NCBI GenBank assembly: GCA_949358305.1
Contig: OX442315.1
Span: forward strand, 22,098,427 to 22,162,426
Origin: Strigamia acuminata
Lineage: Eukaryota; Arthropoda; Chilopoda; Geophilomorpha; Linotaeniidae
DNA length: 64,000 bases
Reading direction: 5' to 3'
Each line of letters starts with the position of its first letter. Position 1 is the stretch's first letter. Both the position numbers and the translations under genes were made by a program. Shown here piece after piece: positions 11,421 through 21,400 of the stretch. A model generated the notes under the pieces. It did not search any database. It saw nothing but the letters and a program-made list of their open reading frames with translations, and was not told the DNA's origin.

Positions 11421-12998
11421 TTTGTCAATGATTTGTGTTTAATCAACAGATTAAACATTAAACGGGTTTATTTCTAAGAATTTTGCCACTAAACCAGTGA
11501 TACAGCTCAACCAATTGGAGGTAGGACATCGTTGTATCGGTTTGGAGTATAGTGCTTCGTTAGTGCCCCTTCAGTGCTTCCAATATTTTCATTAGTGACT
11601 ACTATTTATGAGATTTCAACAACGCACTTTGTTACAAACATTTTCAGACATCAGTGTTTGCCCTAGCACATTCTTGTGTACACACAGGTAATTGTTAATA
11701 TTGGCAAAAGTATAATAAAGATTATTAGTTGTGGATACACATTGAGAAAAAAATTCTTGTTGCTTGTTTGAACATATATAACAGTTAACCTTTTTATTTT
11801 TTAATAAAAAAAAAAGACCTTTATTGCAAAACAATACAAACATTTGCAAGTGTGCTTCATTTAAAAGTGAGGCCAATCTAAAGATTTATAATTTTAAAAG
11901 CTTGCCTGCATTATCTAATGTTACCTTTACATTTTTAAATAATTCAATCAGGACTGTGCTTTAATGGTATCTTCTTATGGACGCACAAATACACTGCAAG
12001 CGGGAAGATTAGCTACTGATGGTCTCTAAAATTCGTAGACCCGGTGCGGTCGCACTTAAGAACCCCCCTAGAGTACGGTTTTGATTACTATCAATCGATT
12101 AAGATGTAGCAACATCACAAAAGGAAACTCCCACAATGTTGCATTTTCAGTTGATCAAAAAACAATACCAATTCCCGGAAGTTTGTACCAACAGATCTAA
12201 ATTCAAAGATATATTCACAATACTTGTTCAAAACACTTAAGCTCTTAATTGCCGCGCCTATTCAGACTCGATCAAGGTAAAAAGTAAGAGATTAGTAATT
12301 AATTGAAAATCTACTCCCACGCACAACATATTGTACCATGCAATTACGTTCCAATGAAACGCCTTTTATATTCATATCACAACAAATTACATCATTATTT
12401 ACTTCCAGTGAGGAAATTAGAAAGGGTAATTATTAAATATTGAGAATAATTAACGTCGTTTTAAAAGCAAGAAATCCGGATACAAATGAATTGAGCAGCA
12501 GGTCCCACGTTGCTGGTATTAACGATTGATGGATATCAAATTACACCCTATCGTTGTAATAATTTTAAAGCGAACAACAAAACACACTTACAGCCTTTAG
12601 TTTTAAAACGATACAACCAATAATTCATATAAATAAAAAATCTTAAAACAAACGATCAATACTCTCTTGAACTTTCGAAGAAAAAAAATTATTACGTTCA
12701 AAAGCTAAAGTAAACTTTAATAAATTCCAACCTTAAATGTTTAATTAATTCTGTACATCTACTGAAAGGTAAAAGGTAACTCTGAATCAAGATTCAAGAG
12801 GCGAAACTATGTGTGCAATGCAATTTCTTTTTTTTTTTTTTTTACTTTTAACTTTTTAATTACTTATGTCCTGTAGCTAAGCTTAGACTACCAAGTTATT
12901 ATTTTGGATTTAAATTAAGCCTTTAAGATGTTTAATGACGTTATTCGGCGGTAAAATTTGAAAAACTTGGCAAAAAACTATTTTATTGCTACTTTGCG
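11421..12998. other. non-coding stretch
   Basis: No gene, RNA or clear repeat is recognised. The open frames here (for example at 11616-11876 on the - strand) are low-complexity and lack domain or codon support. Confidence 0.5.
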
Positions 12999-13115
12999 TT
13001 GGATTCGAATTTTGCCCTAATTCAATAACCAAATTTCAAAGCAAAGCCGCAAAAAGAAAAAGAAAAAAAATAATAACTAGCAGCTTTATTGAATTAGGGT
13101 AAAATTCGAATCCAA
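12999..13115. repeat. long hairpin: 30-bp inverted repeat
   Basis: The arm at 12999-13028 starts TTGGATTCGAATTTTG. Its reverse complement at 13086-13115 ends AATTCGAATCCAA. The arms match at 29 of 30 positions and are separated by 57 bases. Weaker pairing (TTTATTGCT and CTTT blocks) continues outside the arms, so this is probably a small foldback transposon. Related pieces (ATTCGAATC and CCCTAATTCAAT) recur at about 16300-16370 just upstream of the octopamine receptor exon. Confidence 0.75.
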
Positions 13116-15245
13116 TTCGAATCCTTTATTAGAAAGCAATAAAGATAATTTTTAACAATCGCTTTTGACTCAAATGTAAAGCACAACGATAATGAACAAT
13201 AAAATTATATGTATTAGTTGTCATTGTGTGTTTAAATCAGGAATAGCTTGCAGTATTTTTGTTTTACTGTACATGTATGTTTACTTTTTTTCTCTTTGAA
13301 GTTCCGAAATCTATTTTGTATAATTTTAAAGGTAATGGTCTTTTTTTCTCCTGAATTTAAAGCTCTTAAACAAATTTCTCAAATATTTATTCATTCGCAA
13401 AGAGAAAGAAACAAAAATTGAAAAAGAAATTAAGATAATGTTGTTGTAAACAAACGTGGATTGGTTGTTTTCTGCTAAGATTAAGTTTAGTCAAGGATTG
13501 TAGACATGTACTTAGCTTGTAAGGTCAACTAGGAAGTAAAGATTTATCCTCTTATTAGCATACATGCAGATTAGACGGAACCCCAACTGGTGGTGAGACT
13601 CCGAAAAACATCTCCACCAAAAATCTATTTTTAGTTAATATTTGTAATACATCAAATATTTATAAATTCAGAAATTGTTTCTTCGTGCGTAAACAAATTT
13701 CCACTTTTATTCAAGTATTAAAGCAAACAAACTGCACCATCAAACCATAATGTTTGTTTCTCGGTCTAGACACACAAAAAAAGATTCAGCAGTAACAGTA
13801 TAACACAATTTTAAATCTCTAACATTGGACCCTTATCACATAAATAAGCATGCAATGTCATCTTTAAATCACAGACTAAGAAAGAAATAACATATTTTCC
13901 CTTTTTTCTGTGCACTGCGGTTATGTGACATACTAAATCCACTTTATAAATTACGATTATCAACAAAACTGTCTGACGGCACGACTGAAATTTATTATCT
14001 ATTTTACACCAACAGCACATTGACCCACCTGACCACATCTATAGTTCATTTTAGGAAAATATATAGAAAAAATACAGAAAAAATAGAAATAAATAATGCG
14101 CAAAGGTCATCCGTATTAATATAAGATCATTTCATACCAATCTAACATGATTTACTTTTAAAAATACATCAGTCATTGTAAAACGCGAAAGCTGCGGCGA
14201 AGGCTGCGGCGTACACAGCTTTTTGTTTTAGTTAAAAACGATCGTTTTTAGTTACGACACTTTCTTTTCCACGTGAACAATTTTACTACGACGCCTGTCC
14301 AGCTCGTCTCGCCTGACTGAATGCAATCCCAACCATAAATGCGCTATACCAACTCGCAGCAAACGCCATTTACACAGTTTTTCGTTCTACACAGCCTCGT
14401 AATCTCGGATCTTGAATAAAGAAGAAGAAAAAATTGACGTTGAAGTTGAATGCGTTGTAGCCAATTTGACTACGATAGAGGCCGCGAAATTGAGTTAGTG
14501 GCGTGGCTGTGATTCGCGATGATGTCATGTTTTGAAATGCTCTACAGGCAATGTAGCTGACAAGATAAAGTTCCAACTTGGCAAGCCATTCCAGTAATTC
14601 CTGGAATATCACTTAAAGGCATAAAAATGAGAACAAAAGAAACTGTGAGTGGGCCAAAGTGGGCCGAAATTGGGTATTAACCGAGGCTTTTTATACGAAT
14701 TTCAACAATCTCTTTACCTCAAAATTTATTTTCATTCAAAAAAATAAAAATTAAATTAAATTAAAAATAAAAAGATAAAAATAAACATTCATTAATCACA
14801 TGAATGGCAATTTGCAAAAAAGGGAAAACATTTTTCCTAATCAATTCAAAAATATATTCTCATTAAAAATTTCAATTCGTACCAGATTTTTTAGCCAACA
14901 GCACTTTATTAATCATGAATTTCTAATTAACTTTTCCAATGCACAGATTAGCGTGTATAAAGAAGAAGAAAAATTGTAAATTTATTTTTCAAATTTAATT
15001 CGATTTTGTTTTTTAGTTTTGTAAAACACCGCACCGAAAAACTTTTCGCATCGAGCTGTTTTCTATTACAGCACAGTGTTAAAAGCTACAAAACTATTAG
15101 CGAAGCCACTCCTTTGTCCTAACCTAACTCAATATTTGCACTCTCTAAGTAAGCACTTTTCTCCTATCAATCGACGATAATAGCACGTCTTGTGTTCTAC
15201 TTTACTTTTCATTCGCTTATCTCTGTATGGGTTTTCCATTTGCAG
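13116..15245. other. non-coding upstream region of the octopamine receptor gene
   Basis: No coding sequence is recognised. A block at about 14180-14640 is GC-richer and contains GCTGCGGCG twice and a perfect 18-bp palindrome at 14233-14250. It could be a transposon remnant or a regulatory block. The rest is AT-rich. Confidence 0.4.
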
Positions 15246-15629
15246 ACACGAAACCAGCAGAAGGACGTCTCGCACTTACAAAGATATCCGGCTGCTCAGG
15301 AAGATGCCCTAGTCAAACCGATTTATAAATACAAGCACATTACGAACTATCGAACAGAACCACAAATAACGCGCAAACTGCAATGTCAGTGAATGGTGAA
15401 ATTGTGTCGTCTGCTCTAATGTATCCACATCAGCGGATGTCAAGAAAACCCACACCAAAAGCCACTTCACATCCGCATTTTCATGCTTACATTACAAAAG
15501 GTGACGGAAACGAGAGCCCTCTTCCGGAAGACTCGATCCTTTCAAACCAAAGTGTTGCCAAAGTGAGAAGCCGTCAACAAAGAGCTAGAGCTGTCCTCAA
15601 AAAATAAGACAAATTGTCCAACCGTTGAT
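15246..15629 (+). other. likely 5' UTR exon of the octopamine receptor gene, with upstream ORFs
   Basis: The block is bounded by good splice sites: TTTTCCATTTGCAG before 15246 and GAT|GTAAGTTTTTT after 15629. It is markedly GC-richer than its surroundings. The next good acceptor on this strand is 16434-16436, nine bases before the receptor ATG. Spliced together, the receptor frame reads back to a TGA at 15564-15566 without a Met, so this exon would be untranslated leader. It contains several ATGs, including a 74-codon frame at 15383-15607 (MSVNGEIVSS... to ...ARAVLKK) that ends inside the exon. Alternatively it is a coding exon of a separate small gene. Confidence 0.5.
15383..15607 (+). CDS. 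upstream ORF, 74 codons, in the receptor leader exon
   Basis: The frame starts at ATG 15383, begins MSVNGEIVSS, is hydrophilic, and ends in a basic tail (RSRQQRARAVLKK) at TAA 15605-15607, 22 bases before the exon's donor site. I recognise no domain. It is out of frame with the receptor, so if the exon is in the receptor mRNA this is a complete uORF that could dampen receptor translation. It could also be a real micro-protein or a chance frame. Confidence 0.25.
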   Translation: MSVNGEIVSSALMYPHQRMSRKPTPKATSHPHFHAYITKGDGNESPLPEDSILSNQSVAKVRSRQQRARAVLKK

Positions 15630-16433
15630 GTAAGTTTTTTCGCAACCTTTTTTGTTTTAACATTTCAAAATTTCAATTTAAATAAATATATATATATTAT
15701 ATATAAAAAAAAAAAAAAAAAATTTAAACTCCTGTTTTAATGTGATGACAAAGAGTTAGGATAAATGTCAATTGTGTTGATTTAATTAATCATTTTTTCG
15801 ATCATTAATAGCGTAATAATTATTCAAAAAATGTACAATGAAGTGACGCGAGTTAAAATATCCATACTCTCCTATTTATAACTGCTATTTACCAATAGAA
15901 CCTATTTCAAGCCCTCAACTTAAGGCTTAAAAGGGTTTGGATTAACTCCTAATTACACCCCAGACAGAAATACATCTTTTTCTGACATTAGATCATTGAA
16001 CTTGCAGAACAACTATCTAGTTGTACGAACCTCTTTGAATGAAACTACACTTTTTTTTTTATTCCTCCCAAAATCTTTCTTGGCACCGACCCTTAAAGAA
16101 CCGACAAAAAATGTCGTCACAAAAACTAAAAATACAACCACTGACTATAGTTAATTCTAAGTAAAACACATTGAATTTGGAGTGTTATTCACCCTACCGA
16201 GAAAATGTATAAATCGGAGGAATGTCATTAGAAAAACGAAAGCGAAGCCTTTAAAGACTTATCAGCCTCTCGAATGTTCGCGTCTGCTCCACTAACCTTG
16301 AAATTCGAAATTCGAATCTAATTTAACCCAGAACACAACTCAACTCAACCGTACCCTAATTCAATCAATTATTTTTGCTCGTCATTTAAAATTTAAAATT
16401 TTAAAATTTTTTTATTATTATTATCTATTTGGG

Positions 16434-16436
16434 CAG
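16434..16436 (+). other. splice acceptor of the receptor coding exon
   Basis: The sequence TTATTATTATCTATTTGGGCAG|GTTGGGG ends in a standard CAG. It leaves a nine-base leader before the ATG, which is in the strong translation context GGGGCCATGG. This supports at least one upstream untranslated exon. Confidence 0.6.
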
Positions 16437-16445
16437 GTTGGGGCC

Positions 16446-18179
16446 ATGGAAAATTGGAGCGTTCCTTGGTCGTTTATGATAAACTCCAGCATTACTTTAG
16501 TAGCCAGAAACGCAGTTTTTTGGGAAGAAAGCGAAGATGTTGATGATGATGACAACGTGCATCCCTGTTCGGAACCACTCCGCGATGCAAATTTAAAGGA
16601 CGCAGGTGTTTTGGCTTCGTTCGTCGTCTTGGGCCTCATCAACGTAGTGGTTATTGGCGGTAACACCTTAGTAGTGATGGCGGTCTTCGTTCATCACAAA
16701 CTACGCACAGTCACTAATCTGTTCATTGTGAGCTTAGCCGTAGCAGATTTGTTGGTAGGTCTCGCCGTCCTACCGTTCTCGACAGCTTACGAAGTGCTAG
16801 ACGTCTGGTTGTTCGGAACTATCTGGTGTAAGATGTGGCTAGCAGTAGACGTGTGGCTATGCACCGCATCCATTCTCAACCTGTGTGTAATTTCATTAGA
16901 CCGCTACTTAGCAGTGACGAGGCCAGTGAGTTATCCCAACCTGATGAGTCCTCCTCGTGCAAAAGCTCTCATAGCGGGAGTGTGGTGCGTGTCATTCATC
17001 ATCTGTTTACCGGGGCTAATGACAACTGTCCAAACCGAGCCCATTCAAGCCGCAGTGATATCAAACATTTCGTCATTGGAGAGCGCCGTTACCGCTACCG
17101 CTAATAACAGCAGCAACACCACCCTCGACTCGTGGACTAACCTGACAAGCACTTCACCACGACGCGGATGCCAATGCGAACTCGTGTCCGACCGTGGATA
17201 TCGTATCTACGCCGCACTGGGTTCCTTCTACTTGCCCATGCTCGTCATGATGTTCTTCTATTGGCGCATATATCGTGCAGCGGTGGAAACAACGCGCGCC
17301 ATTAATCAAGGCTTCAAGACGACCACCATGGGCGGGAGATTCGAGGAGCAAAGACTGACGCTGCGGATCCACAAAGGACGCTCGAGCACCGATTTCTACG
17401 CCGGCGGAAGTGATAGTGTTAAATCGAACGGCACATGCTCATCGCACGCGACAACTTCAACCTCATCCTCTTTTAAACACAAAGAAATCAAACCGTCCTC
17501 GAGAGTCGGTCTCAAGGGAGTTCGGACTAGTGTCACTTTCCCACCCGCGGGTCGAGGCAAATTCTTCGGCGCGAAAAAAATCAAGGGCGAGGACAATACG
17601 AAGAGTAAACAAACGGCGCAGCATCAATGGCTCTTGGCGAACCACGGTCCAAAGAGCAGAACCAATAGCAATACGAGCGACAAAGACGACCCATCTTCAT
17701 CAGGTATTGGAGCGGGAGATGACTTCAATTCGTCTACGCACCAGGACACTCCAACGAGCGGAAGTGGGGCTGTTATTGCCCGCATGGGAAAAAGAAATAT
17801 TAAAGCTCAAGTCAAGCGGTTTAGGACAGAAACCAAAGCGGCTAAAACGCTTGGAATTATAGTCGGTGGCTTCATTCTCTGTTGGTTGCCGTTCTTCACG
17901 ATATACTTAGTCGAAGCCTTCTGTTCGGAAGGACACTCTTGTATTCCCCATTCCCTCTTCTCCGTCTTCTTCTGGCTTGGTTATTGTAATTCAGCTGTCA
18001 ATCCTTGTGTGTACGCGCTTTTCAGTCGCGATTTTCGTTACGCCTTCAAGAAGATTCTGTGTAGGTGCACTCTTCGAGAGGAAGTTAGCATCAAAGAGAG
18101 GATTGTTACAATGTTCCCACCTACTTTGCATCTCAGTTCATTCGTCGAGGAGAGTCGAGCCGAATCGGATTCGCATTAA
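16446..18179 (+). CDS. Oamb: alpha1-adrenergic-like octopamine receptor (OAMB type), complete, single coding exon
   Basis: A class A amine GPCR of 577 residues; by family it binds octopamine at the plasma membrane and couples mainly to calcium signalling. Seven helices are visible: TM1 about 56-80 (GGN73), TM2 90-112 (LAVAD101), TM3 125-149 (C128 for the disulphide, D135 for the amine, DRY 152-154), TM4 174-196 (W180), TM5 253-275 (S260, P264), TM6 466-490 (CWLPFF 479-484, Y487) and TM7 502-525 (NPCVY 519-523). Helix 8 ends in C539/C541, possible palmitoylation sites. ICL3 is about 190 residues and carries the OAMB signatures AINQGFKTT (285-293) and RLTLRIHKGR (303-312). N13 and five sequons in ECL2 (N207, N220, N221, N224, N232) are potential glycosylation sites. 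At TM5 the position four before S260 is Ala256 where I recall a Ser in OAMB. The start is supported by a Kozak-like context. Subtype is inferred from motifs. Confidence 0.92.
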   Translation: MENWSVPWSFMINSSITLVARNAVFWEESEDVDDDDNVHPCSEPLRDANLKDAGVLASFVVLGLINVVVIGGNTLVVMAVFVHHKLRTVTNLFIVSLAVADLLVGLAVLPFSTAYEVLDVWLFGTIWCKMWLAVDVWLCTASILNLCVISLDRYLAVTRPVSYPNLMSPPRAKALIAGVWCVSFIICLPGLMTTVQTEPIQAAVISNISSLESAVTATANNSSNTTLDSWTNLTSTSPRRGCQCELVSDRGYRIYAALGSFYLPMLVMMFFYWRIYRAAVETTRAINQGFKTTTMGGRFEEQRLTLRIHKGRSSTDFYAGGSDSVKSNGTCSSHATTSTSSSFKHKEIKPSSRVGLKGVRTSVTFPPAGRGKFFGAKKIKGEDNTKSKQTAQHQWLLANHGPKSRTNSNTSDKDDPSSSGIGAGDDFNSSTHQDTPTSGSGAVIARMGKRNIKAQVKRFRTETKAAKTLGIIVGGFILCWLPFFTIYLVEAFCSEGHSCIPHSLFSVFFWLGYCNSAVNPCVYALFSRDFRYAFKKILCRCTLREEVSIKERIVTMFPPTLHLSSFVEESRAESDSH

Positions 18180-18451
18180 AGGTATTGTACACTCATTCCA
18201 AATACATGGATACAAATTTAAAACAGAGAAAAATCTTTTCTACTATTTAAACAAATATAAAAAGTGATGTGTGTTTATCTTGTCTTATAAAATGATGTCA
18301 ATCAAAAAGATCTTTTTTTTCTTTTTCTTTTCTTTTCTTTTCTTGTTTTATTTTTTGTTTCATTTTAAATTTTGTTTATCCCGGAATATTTTCTGCAAAC
18401 AAACAATTTAATTTATGTTGTATGGTTTGGCAATGAAAAGTAAATTATGAA

Positions 18452-18457
18452 AATAAA
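18452..18457 (+). terminator. candidate poly(A) signal of the receptor gene
   Basis: AATAAA lies 272 bases after the receptor stop and is followed by G/T-rich sequence (GGGGTTATTATGGCGGGG), the usual downstream element. Further AATAAA repeats at about 18688-18700 are alternatives. Confidence 0.45.
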
Positions 18458-21400
18458 AGGGGTTATTATGGCGGGGAAAACAAAATCCGGGCAAAAGTCT
18501 TCCAACCAGTTATTTTAATGAGTTTGTTTACAGAAACTAGTCCATAAATCGAGTTCCAATAGAACTGGGCTTTCAATGAAATGAATACGACGATATCGTC
18601 AATCAAAGTTTCAAACAGTAAAATAACAACTATCTTTAATTATCTTTCTAAACAAATTGCGTTTCGCTGATCGTACAATCAATTCCAATAAAATAAAATA
18701 AAATTCTAATTTCTGACCTTCATAACATTTCGATGACTATACATTTGAATTACAATTTCCTTACGAAATCTCAAAGTTAATAAGCGGTATTTAGTGTCTC
18801 AAAAGAATGTAAATGAGACTTTATGATCGAATGACGCCCTAATTGAAATAAATGTCCACTCCTTGGCTTAAATGCCATCTTCAGCTAAGGATTTCAGTGC
18901 GAATCTCTATAAATAAATCAATCCATTTCATTTTCTTACATCTTCCACGATGCCAAATTCCTCTAATGTTAAATAGAATGCAAAAATGCAAATTTTGGAT
19001 TGTTTTTAGTTTCTATGACGTATTGCTTTAGGTTTTTCTTGTTTTTCTTATTTTGTACTTAATCTTGATTTTATAAGTAAGATTGCTAATTGTATAAATA
19101 TTAGAGTCTATTTTTGATGGCAAATTCTATCCTGATTGTACTGTGCTCAATGCTTATAATATAATGGGATATAAAAAAAAAATTGTGAAAGACAATAGTG
19201 AGAATACGGTTTTAAAGACAAATCGTTACGTCATTATGTTACCATTACAAATCAACGAAAAGAAAAAAAAATTATTTCAATTAACTGTACTCTTGACGTA
19301 ATTAGCTTTAAAATGTTGACAAAACGATTCCATAATGACTTCGAATTTGGCAACAAAAATTGTAATATATTTTCGAAAATGTATGTTTGGTTTTTTTTAT
19401 ATACAAAAATAACTATAACCGTTTGCGTTAACTATTCAGAGATCTTGCGGAATTTCAATTATAACTTTAATTTGTACATTTATCACGAATAAATGAAGTT
19501 TTATGGGAGTTGAACATTCCAAACTTCATACATGTTAAAAGTAATAAGTCATATAAGTGGTGAAATCCTGATTCCACAAAACCACACTTAATTTCTGGTC
19601 TAAGTTAGTGCCAATAACCGACCAACTTTCGAAACAAAACAAAATTAATTAGCCACATTTGTCGCTTTTTACGCCATCAAAATCATAAATTTAATTGATA
19701 ATTTCAAAATAAAACCAACCTAACAAAAATAAAAATACAAAAAAACTCATTTTAGAACATCGTTGAAAGAACGGCTGAAAATGAAAAGTTAGTTGACGCA
19801 AACGGTTTCAAAAAAAATAAAATAAAATAAAACAAAAAGCTAAATCTCGTATGTGTACGATTGCATCCTCAAACTTAAAGTTCTTCCATATCCAAATGTT
19901 ACTGCAGCCACTGTTTGTTTCTTTCAGTGTTTGTGTCGATCGATTTTGTATTTTCGAAGCAGTTAAATCAGATATCATCACGTAAAACTGTAAATAGGAC
20001 AATAGTAAACTTATCTTGTGTTTAGAAGAAGAAAAAAAAACTATTTATTTTAAATGTAAATGTTGTGTAACATTATAGTAGGCTTTTAATTAATCTTTTG
20101 ATAACTATATGGAAAAAAATGAAACTTGTTGTGAAAATCCATCACACATTCATAATGTGACCTTTTTCATAGAAAAAGAAATACCTTTTTTGCTTAATCA
20201 AGTAAGCAGACTGATATATAGAAGTATAGAAATAAAAACGTTAATTTTAGACAGAAAACCTCAGGACAATTTTTTTATTTCATTACTTTAAATCCCCTTG
20301 CAATATTTTACTTTTTATTTTTTAATCCTTAAAAAAAAGTGCACTTAGGCACACTCGACGACAAGAAAACCTTCTGAAAACTTCAGAAAAATCTAAAGCG
20401 CAGTTCCTTTCACTTCTCTTTTTTTCTCACAAAGCTCCGCTTAATACGGAATAAAATAAAAAAACAAAAAGTTCAATTTTTAAAGCCATGTAACTGCTGG
20501 GTAAGTTAAGAAGGGAAAAAGCCAATATTTTTTTAAGCCTCATTTTTCTCTTTATAATTCATGTCAATTCTTTTTCTTATATCATGTAAGGTGTATAATA
20601 AATTACACTTTTAAAAACTAACAAATTAATGGATTTTCTCCTTTTACTGCTGGCTCCAAGTCAAATTGAAAATGATAAATCACCTACCCAAGTGTTCAAA
20701 AATAAATTAACTCTTTATAATGTGTGGCTTTAATTTTCAGTTGTTCTATAGCGTGCACGTCATGTCCGTCATCCTCATTCTGGACTTAATCTTGGACACG
20801 AGACAATATAAATATACTTCATTTACGACCCATAAAACACTACTATAAGGTGTTTCCAATTTTTATATCCTTACATAATACACCATCGGTAATATTTCTC
20901 ATGAAAATGACTTATTTCCAAACGTAAAACGAGACGACTGGTGTCGTTTTTATTGCTCAATTTTAGTCACTTCCATATTTAAAAAATAAAAAAAGAGAAA
21001 TTGAATAAAATATAAAATTTTAAAATCCCTTTTACGACACTTTCCTATAACCATAAAACATTTCCCTTTCAAAAACTTGGCATTACTAACTTTATATCTG
21101 CATAAATGGCTTAATCCGAGCAGTGCTAAAAACAGAAAACCATTTGCTAAAATTCCTCGACACGATTGTCTTTTAAACACACACACACACACCATCATTA
21201 AAACTTCCAAAAATACGAAAAAATGTGCAAAGTGCTAAAAAAAATTTGCAAACCTCAACATTTTTTTTTATGTACAGTATCAAATCGTTAAATATTTCGA
21301 AATCATTACTAAGTCATTAGCAATTTCACTGCGACGTGTTTCTAGGACCAGTCTTACAACAAAAATAAAAAAAAATGGTAAAAAAAAAATAATTTCAATT

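Noticed and set aside
15564-16445. In-frame N-terminal extension of the receptor through the 15246-15629 exon
   Set aside because: Joined to the coding exon, the receptor frame meets TGA at 15564-15566 with no ATG in between. ATG 16446 has a strong context.
17154-17862. ORFs overlapping the receptor in other frames and on the - strand
   Set aside because: Shadows of the receptor coding sequence without independent motifs.
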